Part shown: positions 1 through 11,101 of the stretch, piece after piece | Numbering within the stretch: position 1 is the stretch's first letter | Layout of the letters: each line of letters opens with the position of its first letter | Assembly: GCA_003670865.1 (NCBI GenBank) | Contig: QWQJ01000002.1 | Coordinates: 1 to 32,529, forward strand | Length of the DNA stretch: 32,529 nucleotides | Reading direction: 5' to 3' | From: Planctomycetota bacterium | GTDB lineage: Bacteria; Planctomycetota; Planctomycetia; Pirellulales; UBA1268 | Translations under genes and position numbers: made by a program | The notes under the pieces: model-generated | The model's database searches: none | The model's input: only the letters and a program-made list of their open reading frames with translations | Told to the model about the DNA's origin: nothing

Positions 1-133
1 CCTCTACGAAATTCTCCAGGTGCTGAGTCTCACCCTATTCGAGAAAACGCCTCTTTTTCAGGCACTTCAGGCCGAAATCGACGCATCTAAGCAAGACGCG
101 GATCGTAACCAATGGAAATTGTTCGAATCATAA
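1..133 (+). mobile_element. C-terminal fragment of an IS4-like family transposase, truncated by the window edge
   Basis: Frame 2..133 reads LYEILQVLSLTLFEKTPLFQALQAEIDASKQDADRNQWKLFES*. The LYxILQxLSxxxFEKTPL...NQxxLF ending is typical of IS4-like transposase C-termini. Confidence 0.62.
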
Positions 134-353
134 CCGGACAGCAGTGTAAAACTACATAAAATATTTTAGTTTGTGGTGTATAGTGATAAGGGCAAGGGAA
201 CCGCCTCAAGACTTGAGTGAATTAGCCGTGAAACCGATTGTCCAGTCAATTATCTCTCCTGGATCAGGCAGATCGCCCGGGAATAACGCTCTTTCTGAAC
301 AGCGTTCTGCTCATCCTCATACACGCACGACGGACGGTCATTTCCCGGATGAC

Positions 354-1292
354 ATGGGGCTCTTGGATGGTTGCCGCAACAGACTCATGCGATTTGTGCA
401 AGAGATGCAATCGCCTGACCAGCGAACTCCATGGATTGTGATTGCATCGCTCGTGTCAATGCTTATCTATAGCTATTGGCCCGGACTCCTCAACGCTCAA
501 TCAAGCTGGAACAATCCGCAATACTCTCATGGCTGGATTGTACCCCTCTTTTCACTCGCACTTCTCTTTTGGTGGCGTAAGCCAATCGATACCGTGGAAA
601 CATCGGCAAGACTAGCTGGTGTGGGAATCCTGCTCGGTAGTTTTGCACTCCGCTTGCTAATGGCTCGCTACCGAATTGTCACCATTGATATGTACACATT
701 TGTGCCTTCGCTGGTAGGAGTTTTTCTCTTGGCGGGCGGATGGGGCATGTTTCGATGGTCATGGGCTCCTATCTGCTTTCTTATTTTTATGTACCCACTT
801 CCCGACGAGGCAACTCGCTACCTGCTTGGCCCCATGCAGACGCTGGCCACAATCGTGAGCACGTATGCGCTTCAGACCATTGGGCTGGATGCTTATCGGG
901 AGGGAAATCAAATCGTTTTGGGAGAAATGCACCTTGGTGTGGTGGACGCCTGCAGCGGGCTGCGAATGTTGACTATTTTCATTGCCCTTTCTGTCGGCAT
1001 CGTTCTCGTCGGCAACCGCGAGTGGTGGGAGAACCTTGTCATAGTCTTGAGCGCGATCCCCATTGCGTTGATTGTCAACTCCATCCGCATCACCGTCACC
1101 GGCCTGCTTTACCAAGTGGCCAGTTCAGAAATCGCCGAGATGGTTTTTCATGATTTAGCTGGGTGGGTCATGATGCCGATGGCCCTGGGAATGCTTTTTT
1201 TAGAGCAGTATCTTTTGATGCACCTGTTCATCCCGGAAGATCAAGGTGTGCAAGCACTTACGGTAAGGAACAAAAGCGGTGCCGCTCGCTAG
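354..1292 (+). CDS. Exosortase (multi-pass membrane cysteine protease/transpeptidase)
   Basis: Hydrophobic multi-TM ORF with the exosortase signature residues Cys (VVDACSGLRML), Arg (VNSIRITVTG) and His (FHDLAGWVMMP). ATG at 354 preferred over the TTG-initiated extension from 171. Confidence 0.9.
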   Translation: MGLLDGCRNRLMRFVQEMQSPDQRTPWIVIASLVSMLIYSYWPGLLNAQSSWNNPQYSHGWIVPLFSLALLFWWRKPIDTVETSARLAGVGILLGSFALRLLMARYRIVTIDMYTFVPSLVGVFLLAGGWGMFRWSWAPICFLIFMYPLPDEATRYLLGPMQTLATIVSTYALQTIGLDAYREGNQIVLGEMHLGVVDACSGLRMLTIFIALSVGIVLVGNREWWENLVIVLSAIPIALIVNSIRITVTGLLYQVASSEIAEMVFHDLAGWVMMPMALGMLFLEQYLLMHLFIPEDQGVQALTVRNKSGAAR

Positions 1293-1481
1293 AATCGTTT
1301 CAATCGGCCCCGCCAACGCCCCCGTGATAGCAGAGAACTCGGGAATCATGAAAAACTACTGACGAAGCTCAATAAATAGGGTAAAATTCGGCTGAATCCG
1401 GCGGCTTTCGACCAACTCTTTTTCTCAAACCACCTTTGGCTGACCAACACTGACTCAGTTCATTACATTCGATTGTTTTCC

Positions 1482-3725
1482 ATGAATAGCAGTCCAAACC
1501 CAAACACCGACGCAAATGCTGCCAGTGCCTCGTTTGAGACGCCACACAACGCCCTGAGCGTCCGTCATTCTGGGGTTCTTCAAAGCCCGCAACCGCAACT
1601 GCTGCCGCCCTCGTACACAGAAGACCGGGATTCGCTTGCCGGGGGAATTGATTACCGACGGGCGTGGCATGCTTTTCGCCGCCGCTGGCTGCCTGCTGTT
1701 GTCCTCGGGATGACCTTGGCAGTCTTAGCAGCCGTTGGTGCTTGGTTTTTTCTGCCTAAGGGATATGAGGCTGTTGCGTGGCTACGAGTGCGCGACAAGT
1801 CTGGAATGCTCAGCGGTGGAGGCCGTGATGCGGCAGAATACGAGGCCTATCGAAAAACTCAGGTGCAGTTGATCAAAAGCCCTTTTGTTTTGACAGCGGC
1901 CTTGCGGCGGCCAAGCATCAGTGACCTAGGCATGCTGAGAGATGAAATCGATCCGGTGAGTTGGCTTGCTCGCAATGTTCAAGTCACTGCTCCTATGGAA
2001 TCGGAGGTTGTCCAGGTGCGGCTGCGAGGTGAAAACGCTACTGATGTAACCAAAATTACAAATGCCGTGACGGCTGCCTACTTAGAGGACATTGTCAACA
2101 AGGATCGCGCTGAACGACTGGCACGACGCAGTGCACTGGAAAAAAAATATAAGGAAAACATGGTCGAAATGCGGTCCCGCCGCGAGACATTTAACGCACT
2201 CGCACGCACCTTGGGTGCGAGAGATAGCTCTGAGGTGGCGACACAACGCAGCCTCTTGCTCGACCACCTCGGCTCACTGCGATCCCAGATCACCCAGTCG
2301 CAGCGGGATCTTGTTGCCATTGATTCTGAACTGGCCGTCCTCGATGCCAAGGCTCGTGGCGATATATCCGAAGAAGAATCTGTGCCCGAGGAAATCGTTG
2401 CTGCCATGCTGGCCAGAGATCCGCAAATAATTGAAATGAAAGCTCGGCTTTCCGGGCTCGAGGAAGCCATTGCGTACCAATCACAGCGCAGTGCCAGAGG
2501 TGACAACGAACCAGCCGTCAAACGCATGCGAATCCAGCAAGAGGATGCTATCCGCCGGATTCAATCGCGTAGTCTGGAATTACGCCCGCAGATCATGTCG
2601 CAGCTAAGCTTGGAAGGCGTAGGCCGACGGCCGGGGCAGACGTTGGAGAGCCCGCTGGTGCTTAAAATGCGAAGAAACATGCTCGCCAATTCCCTCCAAG
2701 ACGCCTCTAAAGATTTTGAGAAAATTGCCAAGGAAGCAACTGAACTCGGTCAGGCCAATGCTGATCTTGAGGCTCGCAAGGGGGAAATCGAGCAATTGCA
2801 GCGTGTCACTGACCAGATTGGTATGCAGCTAGAAAGTACAGCGATTGATTTAACGATGCCCAATCGTGTTACTTTGATCGAAGAAGCGAGTGTTCCCGAA
2901 GGCAATGATCGATTATTCCGCACAGTGCTGGCGTTGATGGCCGGTTGCGTCGGCCTAGTTTTGGGTGGTGGAACGCCTGTTTTGTTTGAGTACATCCGCG
3001 ATCGCTTGAGCACAGGCGAAGAAGTCTCACAACGCATCGGCGTGCGAATGATTGGCACGCTGCCATGGAGCAGACTTTCCAAGCAGGCCAACGAAGGACT
3101 GATGGCTGAATGCGTGGATGGCATTCGCACGCTGATCATTCAAGCCGGCCGCGAAGCACCTCGAGTTATTCTTGTCACCAGTGCGGTGGAGCATGAGGGC
3201 AAGACCACGCTGGCATCACAACTTGCTGCGAGTTTAGCCCGTTCGAATAAGCGTACTCTTCTCCTTGACGGAGATCTCCGTCATCCCAATGTGCACATTG
3301 CTCTTGAACTTGATCTGGGCAAAGGCTTACCAGAACTTTTGCGCGGCGAAATCAGTAGCGACGAAGCGATCCAGCCGACAGGTATCGAAGGATTATTTGC
3401 TGTGACTGGTGGAGCGTGCGACTATGCAGCAGTGACAGCCCTCTCTCGGCCTGAAGCCGCCAATATCATCAAGCATTTTCGAGATTCATTTGACCATGTT
3501 GTCATCGACGCTGGTCCGGTACTCGCTTTCTCTGACTCGCTCCTTTTGGGTCAACAAAGCGATGTCGCCATAGTCGCTACCATGCGAGATTCCAGTCGCG
3601 TGCCGTTGGTGATTTCCGCAGTTGAAAAATTGCGGTCGGTGGGCATTCGAGTCTTGGGGGCGGTCGTCAATGGTGTGTCCGATTCAACACCCCGCCGCAT
3701 GTATGCTTCGCCACTGCCCCGATAG
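1482..3725 (+). CDS. Wzz-type chain-length determinant fused to BY-kinase-like ATPase (exopolysaccharide autokinase)
   Basis: N-terminal TM plus Wzz region, long coiled coil, second TM, then a CpsD-like P-loop domain: VTSAVEHEGKTTLASQLA (Walker A), TLLLDGDLRHP (A'), HVVIDAGPV (B). ATG at 1482. Confidence 0.88.
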   Translation: MNSSPNPNTDANAASASFETPHNALSVRHSGVLQSPQPQLLPPSYTEDRDSLAGGIDYRRAWHAFRRRWLPAVVLGMTLAVLAAVGAWFFLPKGYEAVAWLRVRDKSGMLSGGGRDAAEYEAYRKTQVQLIKSPFVLTAALRRPSISDLGMLRDEIDPVSWLARNVQVTAPMESEVVQVRLRGENATDVTKITNAVTAAYLEDIVNKDRAERLARRSALEKKYKENMVEMRSRRETFNALARTLGARDSSEVATQRSLLLDHLGSLRSQITQSQRDLVAIDSELAVLDAKARGDISEEESVPEEIVAAMLARDPQIIEMKARLSGLEEAIAYQSQRSARGDNEPAVKRMRIQQEDAIRRIQSRSLELRPQIMSQLSLEGVGRRPGQTLESPLVLKMRRNMLANSLQDASKDFEKIAKEATELGQANADLEARKGEIEQLQRVTDQIGMQLESTAIDLTMPNRVTLIEEASVPEGNDRLFRTVLALMAGCVGLVLGGGTPVLFEYIRDRLSTGEEVSQRIGVRMIGTLPWSRLSKQANEGLMAECVDGIRTLIIQAGREAPRVILVTSAVEHEGKTTLASQLAASLARSNKRTLLLDGDLRHPNVHIALELDLGKGLPELLRGEISSDEAIQPTGIEGLFAVTGGACDYAAVTALSRPEAANIIKHFRDSFDHVVIDAGPVLAFSDSLLLGQQSDVAIVATMRDSSRVPLVISAVEKLRSVGIRVLGAVVNGVSDSTPRRMYASPLPR

Positions 3726-3784
3726 CGACTCCGACTCCAGCGGATATTGCGCCTCCAAAAACATTTGAGTATTCTCCCGTTACC

Positions 3785-5607
<1,823 letters not shown>

Positions 5608-5621
5608 GTCCAGAAAACCTT

Positions 5622-6575
5622 ATGACCGATCTTTCTGGAAAGCGCATTGTCGTTACGGGTGGGGCGGGGTTCTTGGGGCGTGTTGTCTGCCGGTTGCTTC
5701 TAGCGCGGGGCGTGTCAGTTACAAATCTTTTCGTACCGCGACAACGCGAGTTTGATTTGACTCTCGAAGCCGATGTCGAACGAATGTACGACATTGCACG
5801 ACCCGATATTGTGATCCACTTGGCAGCGGAGGTCGGTGGGATCGGAGCCAATATGGCGCAACCAGGCCGCTTCTTTTTTGCCAACATGGCAATGGGACTG
5901 CACTTAATTGAGCACGCCCGGCGACGCAGCTTGGAGAAGTTTATCCACACCGGAACCGTGTGTGCCTATCCCAAGCACTGTCCCGTACCCTTTCAGGAGG
6001 AGGCTCTTTGGAATGGGTATCCGGAGGAAACCAATGCTCCTTATGGCGTAGCCAAGAAAGCACTTTTTGTCATGCTTGACGGCTATCGCCGACAGTATGG
6101 ACTCAAAAGTGCGGTGGTGGTGCCGGTGAACCTTTACGGTCCCGGCGACAACTTTAACCCCGAATCCAGCCATGTGATTCCCGCACTCATTCGTAAATGT
6201 GTAGAGGCGTCGCTCGCCGGTGCAACTGAAGTTGTCTGCTGGGGCACAGGCAAAGCCACTCGAGAGTTTCTGTATGTCGATGATGCGGCAGAAGCGATTG
6301 TGCGCGCAAGCGAAATCATGGAGGAACCGCTGCCAATAAATCTTGGCGGAGGTGTGGAGATTTCAATCCGTGATCTGATGGTTAAAATAGCCCTAGCCTG
6401 CGACTACTCCGGCCACATTGTCTGGGACGCATCGAAGCCCGATGGACAACCGCGTCGCTCACTCGACATCACTCGCGCGCGTGCGCTCTTGGGATGGGAG
6501 CCGCAGCAAAACTTTGAAACCGGTCTGGCCCGCACCGTGAAGTGGTGGCTCGAGCACGTGCGCGAGTCACGCTAA
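5622..6575 (+). CDS. fcl: GDP-L-fucose synthase (GDP-4-keto-6-deoxymannose epimerase/reductase)
   Basis: VTGGAGFLG, VIHLAAEVGGIGANMAQPGRFFFANMAMGLHLIEHAR, YGVAKKALFVM and NLYGPGDNFNPESSHVIPALIRK are family hallmarks; directly follows gmd. Confidence 0.94.
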   Translation: MTDLSGKRIVVTGGAGFLGRVVCRLLLARGVSVTNLFVPRQREFDLTLEADVERMYDIARPDIVIHLAAEVGGIGANMAQPGRFFFANMAMGLHLIEHARRRSLEKFIHTGTVCAYPKHCPVPFQEEALWNGYPEETNAPYGVAKKALFVMLDGYRRQYGLKSAVVVPVNLYGPGDNFNPESSHVIPALIRKCVEASLAGATEVVCWGTGKATREFLYVDDAAEAIVRASEIMEEPLPINLGGGVEISIRDLMVKIALACDYSGHIVWDASKPDGQPRRSLDITRARALLGWEPQQNFETGLARTVKWWLEHVRESR

Positions 6576-6711
6576 TTTCCCTCGTCATTCAGCCGGAACT
6601 CACCGTTCTTCCGGACGCTTTGGGAAGATGGCTCCTTTTTTTGCCCTGTGCGTTTCTGTTTGCACCGCTGCAATCGGCTACTCTTTCCGCCGTTGCCGCG
6701 AGTCATCCATG

Positions 6712-9204
6712 CTAGGACACTGGCTCAATCGCGCCGTGTCCTAGAATAAATTTGCGACTGCTAGCTGGGTTGTCAAAGATCACTGTGCCGATGCAACGCG
6801 GGCCCGTGCCACTGAGCCCCGCAATGATTCCTTCACCGTATTCGACGTGACGCACTCGCTGTCCCATCTCGAAAGAACGCTTGGGCACAACGCCCCCCCC
6901 TGGGCGACGGCTGAGCTGGGCTGCTGTTTCGAAGTTGGCTGCTGGGGATTGCTGAATCCGCTGACTGGGCGCTATCAGCGTTTCTTCTGCACCCTCTTCG
7001 AGTTCCAGTACGAGTCCATCCGGCCGTAGCACGTTTTTCTCGCCGCCTTTTTTTTGCTTTTGATAGCCGTCGTGGTCTTCGTTCTGATCCGCCCGCTGGA
7101 AGTAATCAGCGGCGTCACCATCTAGATCAAAGCCGCTCGGCAGTCGCCCCGAGGCTGGTAATTCCATCCCTACAGTGACCGTTTCCGAACCAGTCATCTC
7201 GGAAAGAAAGAGACTCGGAGCAGATATCCTTCTCACGCCGCGGTAATCTCGCATACGGGCACAGCTGGCATGCACCGCCTGTTTACCACGGGTGATGCCC
7301 ACAAAAACAAGTCGCCGCTCCTCCTCCATCTGCTCCGGCTGCCCCACGCTGCGTTCGTGCGGCAGGATGCCGTCCTCCATTGCCAACAAATAGACAACCG
7401 AAAATTCAAGGCCTTTTGCTGCGTGAAATGTCATCAGGGAGACTCGTTCGCTTAAGGCGTCCCAGGCGTCGGTATCGGCAACCAGCGCCGTCGTTTCGAG
7501 AAATGCTCCCAGTGCGTCCTCGCTTGCTCCTGAGCCAGGCAGGCCGGGCGTGAATGTGTTGTCTAGTTGCCTAGCGGCCGTGATGAGTTCCTCCACATTG
7601 GCCAGTCGGTCTTCGCCATTTTCGTCTTCATCGCCGGACAGCATCTTTCGGTAACCAGTTTTTTCGAGAACCGCTTCTAAGAGCGTCGCCACCCGAGCCA
7701 GAGGACCCGTTGCTGTTTCCCCAAGAAGAGCGTGAAGTCTGGCAAAACCCACCAGTGATGCGGCAGCCCGTTTGGAAACGCCAGGAATGCGTGTTGCTTG
7801 CGCCGCAGCTTCCAGCCTGGTGAGCTTGTGATCGTGGGCCCACGAACCCAGAGTGTCGAGCGACTGCTTGCCAATACCACGGGGAGGTACATTCACGACT
7901 CGCAGCATTGCTTCGTCGTCCTGCGGATTTTTAAGGAGCCGTAACCAAGCGACGATGTCGCGAATCTCGCGACGCTTAAAAAACTCTAGGCCCCGGACGA
8001 GTTGATAGGGCACGCCACGACTGCGGAGCGATACTTCGAGAACTCGAGAGAGGGCGTTGGTGCGAAAGAGGATTGCAAAATCACAGGGGCTGCGTTTTCC
8101 ACTGGCGATTGCCCGAGCGATTTCATCGGCAATGCGATTCGCTTCATCGTGACTCGTTGTGTCGAGCACAATGCGGACACGGTCTCCGGGAGCGGCCGCC
8201 GTGATCAGCCGCTTAGGCTTGCGATGAGAATTGTGCGCAATCAGACGATCGGCCGTGCCGAGAATATTGGCTGTGCTGCGGTAGTTGTGTTCCAGCGTGA
8301 CAACCTTGGCAGTAGGGTAGTCGCGTTCAAACTCCAGTATGTTGCGAATGCTTGCACCGCGCCACCCGTAGATGGACTGATCGGGATCGCCCGTCACAGC
8401 TAGATTGGGGTGATCGATCGAAAGGCCACGCACAATGCAATATTGCACGGCATTGGTGTCTTGATACTCGTCCACCAGAATCCAGCGGTGTCGCGCGTCG
8501 AGCATCGCCCGGAGATCGGGTTGTTCGGTGAGCAGATGGGCAATGTGAACAAGCAGGTCATCAAAGTCGACAGAATTGGTTTCCAGCAGCATCCGCTGGT
8601 AGGCAGGCCAAAGGCGTTGCGCCACCTCATCGGCAGGCCACCCCCAGCGGGGCACGAAGGATTCAGGGGTTAAAAAATCGTTTTTGGCACGACTGATCAC
8701 GCTGGCCAGCCGATCAATCGGCGTGTGGGTGAGCGAGAGACCGATCTGCTTGGCTGCTCGCTTCATCAGTGCGCGAGAGTCATCAGAATCCAGAATCGAA
8801 TAGTCGCTCGAGAGCCCAACCAGCCGGGCATACTGCCGGAGCAGGCGCGCGGAAAAGCGGTGAAATGTGCTCATTTCGACCGGCTGTGTACCGACGAGTT
8901 CTCCCACGCGGCGGCGCATCTCGTCGGCAGCCTTATTCGTGAAGGAAAGCGCGACAATCTGGGTTGCCGGCACTCCTTGGGCAATCAAATGGGCAATTCG
9001 GTAGGCGACTACGCGGGTTTTCCCACTCCCTGGGCCTGCTAGCACCAGCAGCGGGCCTTCAACATGACTCGCCGCAAGTCGCTGTGCTTCGTTCAGCGAG
9101 TCCAAAGAGAGTGCTAGCACTTCATTTCTACCGATGGAAAAGAGTTTGTGACGTTGGAAAACAGCTCGCATCCGCGGGGGCTCAATAAAAATCTTGCCTG
9201 GCAC
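6712..9204 (-). CDS. UvrD/Rep/PcrA-family ATP-dependent DNA helicase
   Basis: LNEAQRLAASHVEGPLLVLAGPGSGKTRVV, VDEYQDTNAVQY, TGDPDQSIYGWRGASIRNIL, MTFHAAKGLEFSVVYL, and C-terminal GQRVRHVEYGEGIIAGLSG (PcrA-type Tudor-like tail). Exact start uncertain. Confidence 0.94.
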   Translation of the reverse strand: MPGKIFIEPPRMRAVFQRHKLFSIGRNEVLALSLDSLNEAQRLAASHVEGPLLVLAGPGSGKTRVVAYRIAHLIAQGVPATQIVALSFTNKAADEMRRRVGELVGTQPVEMSTFHRFSARLLRQYARLVGLSSDYSILDSDDSRALMKRAAKQIGLSLTHTPIDRLASVISRAKNDFLTPESFVPRWGWPADEVAQRLWPAYQRMLLETNSVDFDDLLVHIAHLLTEQPDLRAMLDARHRWILVDEYQDTNAVQYCIVRGLSIDHPNLAVTGDPDQSIYGWRGASIRNILEFERDYPTAKVVTLEHNYRSTANILGTADRLIAHNSHRKPKRLITAAAPGDRVRIVLDTTSHDEANRIADEIARAIASGKRSPCDFAILFRTNALSRVLEVSLRSRGVPYQLVRGLEFFKRREIRDIVAWLRLLKNPQDDEAMLRVVNVPPRGIGKQSLDTLGSWAHDHKLTRLEAAAQATRIPGVSKRAAASLVGFARLHALLGETATGPLARVATLLEAVLEKTGYRKMLSGDEDENGEDRLANVEELITAARQLDNTFTPGLPGSGASEDALGAFLETTALVADTDAWDALSERVSLMTFHAAKGLEFSVVYLLAMEDGILPHERSVGQPEQMEEERRLVFVGITRGKQAVHASCARMRDYRGVRRISAPSLFLSEMTGSETVTVGMELPASGRLPSGFDLDGDAADYFQRADQNEDHDGYQKQKKGGEKNVLRPDGLVLELEEGAEETLIAPSQRIQQSPAANFETAAQLSRRPGGGVVPKRSFEMGQRVRHVEYGEGIIAGLSGTGPRCIGTVIFDNPASSRKFILGHGAIEPVS

Positions 9205-9239
9205 ACAAGAGGATGGGTAGTCGAATTGGAACTGTTTCG

Positions 9240-9247
9240 ATTATATT
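9240..9247. promoter_or_regulatory. Overlapping divergent -10 candidates (TATAAT on -, TATATT on +)
   Basis: ATTATATT in the gap between divergent genes. No convincing -35 on either strand. Confidence 0.35.
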
Positions 9248-9322
9248 CGTCTTTGGTCAGGATCGGGCATGGTAGCCCGACAGTTGCCGAAAATCCGCTT
9301 TCACTTGCACGGGAGGGACCCC

Positions 9323-9646
9323 ATGCCCCGAATTCCATTCAAGAATCTTACGCAGTCCGACGAAATGGCCGAAAAGCTAGAAATGAGCACGGCTGAAATT
9401 GGACTCTCTGTTCGCACGACTAATTGTCTTGAGGAAAAGGGAATCTTCACGGTTCACGATCTTCTTAATTGCACGCGAGCAGATTTACTCTCTATTTCAA
9501 ACTTTGGTGAAAAAACGCTCGAAGAGGTTTATCGGTCGCTTGAGAAAATTGGCTTCTATCGCGCAGCCCACACCTCCGGACCAAAATCGTCGCACATCGC
9601 TAATCCGGATTCGACAAAACAACGGGAAACCGTTGGGCAGATATAA
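9323..9646 (+). CDS. Stand-alone RNA polymerase alpha C-terminal-domain-like protein (~107 aa)
   Basis: IGLSVRTTNCLEEKGIFTVHDLLNCTRADLLSISNFGEKTLEEVYRSLEKIGF matches the alpha-CTD pattern (E. coli: [48 protein letters not shown]). ATG 9323 preceded by GGGAGGGA. No alpha-NTD is encoded. Confidence 0.85.
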   Translation: MPRIPFKNLTQSDEMAEKLEMSTAEIGLSVRTTNCLEEKGIFTVHDLLNCTRADLLSISNFGEKTLEEVYRSLEKIGFYRAAHTSGPKSSHIANPDSTKQRETVGQI

Positions 9647-9712
9647 GCTGGTTACAAGTCGACTATTCTGCGGCTGGCCGTTTGCCACCAAAGCGGCTGC
9701 CGCAGAAACACT

Positions 9713-11101
9713 GTGGCAGGTGGCCAAGGGAGACAGATTGTGAGGCTGCCGCGATTTTTTGGCAAAAAGCGCGGCCACAGACGCACCGGTTCGCAAGCGT
9801 GGGGCTCCTTTGGTGAAGGGCTCTTTTATTGTGTTTTGCTGGTTGCTGGCTTGGGCTTTGCCGGTCTTTTACTCTCTGGTGCCGCCGCGCCCGAATGGCG
9901 AGTCAACCATGAGTTCCTTGAGACGCCGTGCACGATTATCGGAAAGGGACTTGCGCGATACGCATCCCAAGAAGCCGATTCAGCAGGATCGTTCACCAAC
10001 AAATGGCAGCCATGCTTACGTCTGCGTTATCGAGTGGCCGGCGCCTTGCACGAATCGTGGAGTACGGCCTTGCCACGCAGTTCGCGTGCCGATCGGCCGA
10101 CAGCGATCGCGCAACTCGCCGCTTGGAGGCTGAATGATGAACTCACATGCTGGTACGACCCTGCCGATCCAAACAGCGTCGTGCTGGAGCGTGGCTATAA
10201 CTGGTGGCTGTGGTTGTTGATGCTCTTGCTGCCCGGAGCGCTCATCGTCTTCGGTGGATCGGGCTTAGTGCAGGCGATTCGTGTCTGGGGGAAATCCGAG
10301 GAGCATCGCGCCGCCTCCGCGGGCCTGCCGGAGATGCTTGATCCAATGGATCACTCCCCATCCGAGGCACCGGACCATCCGGGTGTTCCGATCTGTGACG
10401 ACCTTATCAATTCGCCAGGCACGATCCTGCGTTATCGACTGCCGATAGAAAGCCCGGAGAGTTGGACTCTCTTGGGGCTGGGTCTGTTTGCCATGCTCTG
10501 GAACGCCGTTGTTATTGTGCTGGCGGTGGGGGCAGGTCTTGATCTACTCGGCGGCACAATAGACTGGCTGCTCTTTGCCCTGCTGGTCCCATTTGTAGTC
10601 GTGGGAATTGCCAGCGTGTGTGTCTTTCTCAGGGGCCTTATTTTGGCAACGGCCGTTGGAACCACCCAGCTTGAAATTTCAGCGCACCCGCTTCGGCCCG
10701 GAGAGCAGTATGACGTTTTACTTGGACAGGGTGGCTCGGGCACGTTTCGCACACTGACAATGACCTTAGAATTGGTCGAACAGGCGACATTTCGACAGGG
10801 CACTGACACGCGAACGGAGCAGGTAGTGGTGTGGAAGGAGCAGGTGAACGCGTGGCACGATATTCACTTGGTTCCCAACGCTCGGTTCGAATCGCGAGTC
10901 AGGATCTTCATTCCGCACGATGCGATGCACTCGTTTACGTCAGAACACAACGCCGTGAATTGGAGGATTGTTGTGCATGGCTCGCCGGAGCGGTGGCCCG
11001 CATTCAGCAGGATTTTTCCTCTGATTGTCTTTCCCTCACAGATCGCTCCACTGGCATCGAAGGAACGGTCACATCGATCAAGACAAGAAGGTGTCTTATG
11101 A
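9713..11101 (+). CDS. DUF3592-like membrane protein
   Basis: TM segments plus TPCTIIGKG...LRLRYRVAG...ELTCWYDPADPNSVVLERG (DUF3592-like). The C-terminal region is beta-rich. Confidence 0.75.
   Translation: MAGGQGRQIVRLPRFFGKKRGHRRTGSQAWGSFGEGLFYCVLLVAGLGFAGLLLSGAAAPEWRVNHEFLETPCTIIGKGLARYASQEADSAGSFTNKWQPCLRLRYRVAGALHESWSTALPRSSRADRPTAIAQLAAWRLNDELTCWYDPADPNSVVLERGYNWWLWLLMLLLPGALIVFGGSGLVQAIRVWGKSEEHRAASAGLPEMLDPMDHSPSEAPDHPGVPICDDLINSPGTILRYRLPIESPESWTLLGLGLFAMLWNAVVIVLAVGAGLDLLGGTIDWLLFALLVPFVVVGIASVCVFLRGLILATAVGTTQLEISAHPLRPGEQYDVLLGQGGSGTFRTLTMTLELVEQATFRQGTDTRTEQVVVWKEQVNAWHDIHLVPNARFESRVRIFIPHDAMHSFTSEHNAVNWRIVVHGSPERWPAFSRIFPLIVFPSQIAPLASKERSHRSRQEGVL

Noticed and set aside
171-353. 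TTG-initiated N-terminal extension of the exosortase ORF
   Set aside because: The extension is not hydrophobic or family-like, and an ATG at 354 fits the exosortase N-terminus better.
2078-2527. 149-aa Ser-rich antisense ORF in the Wzz/BY-kinase gene
   Set aside because: Composition (Ser/Arg-rich) typical of an antisense frame of a coiled-coil gene.
6593-6614. CCGGAA...TTCCGG inverted repeat between convergent fcl and helicase genes as a terminator
   Set aside because: Only 6 bp with a 10-nt loop; the T-run is about 18 nt downstream, so support is too weak for a feature.
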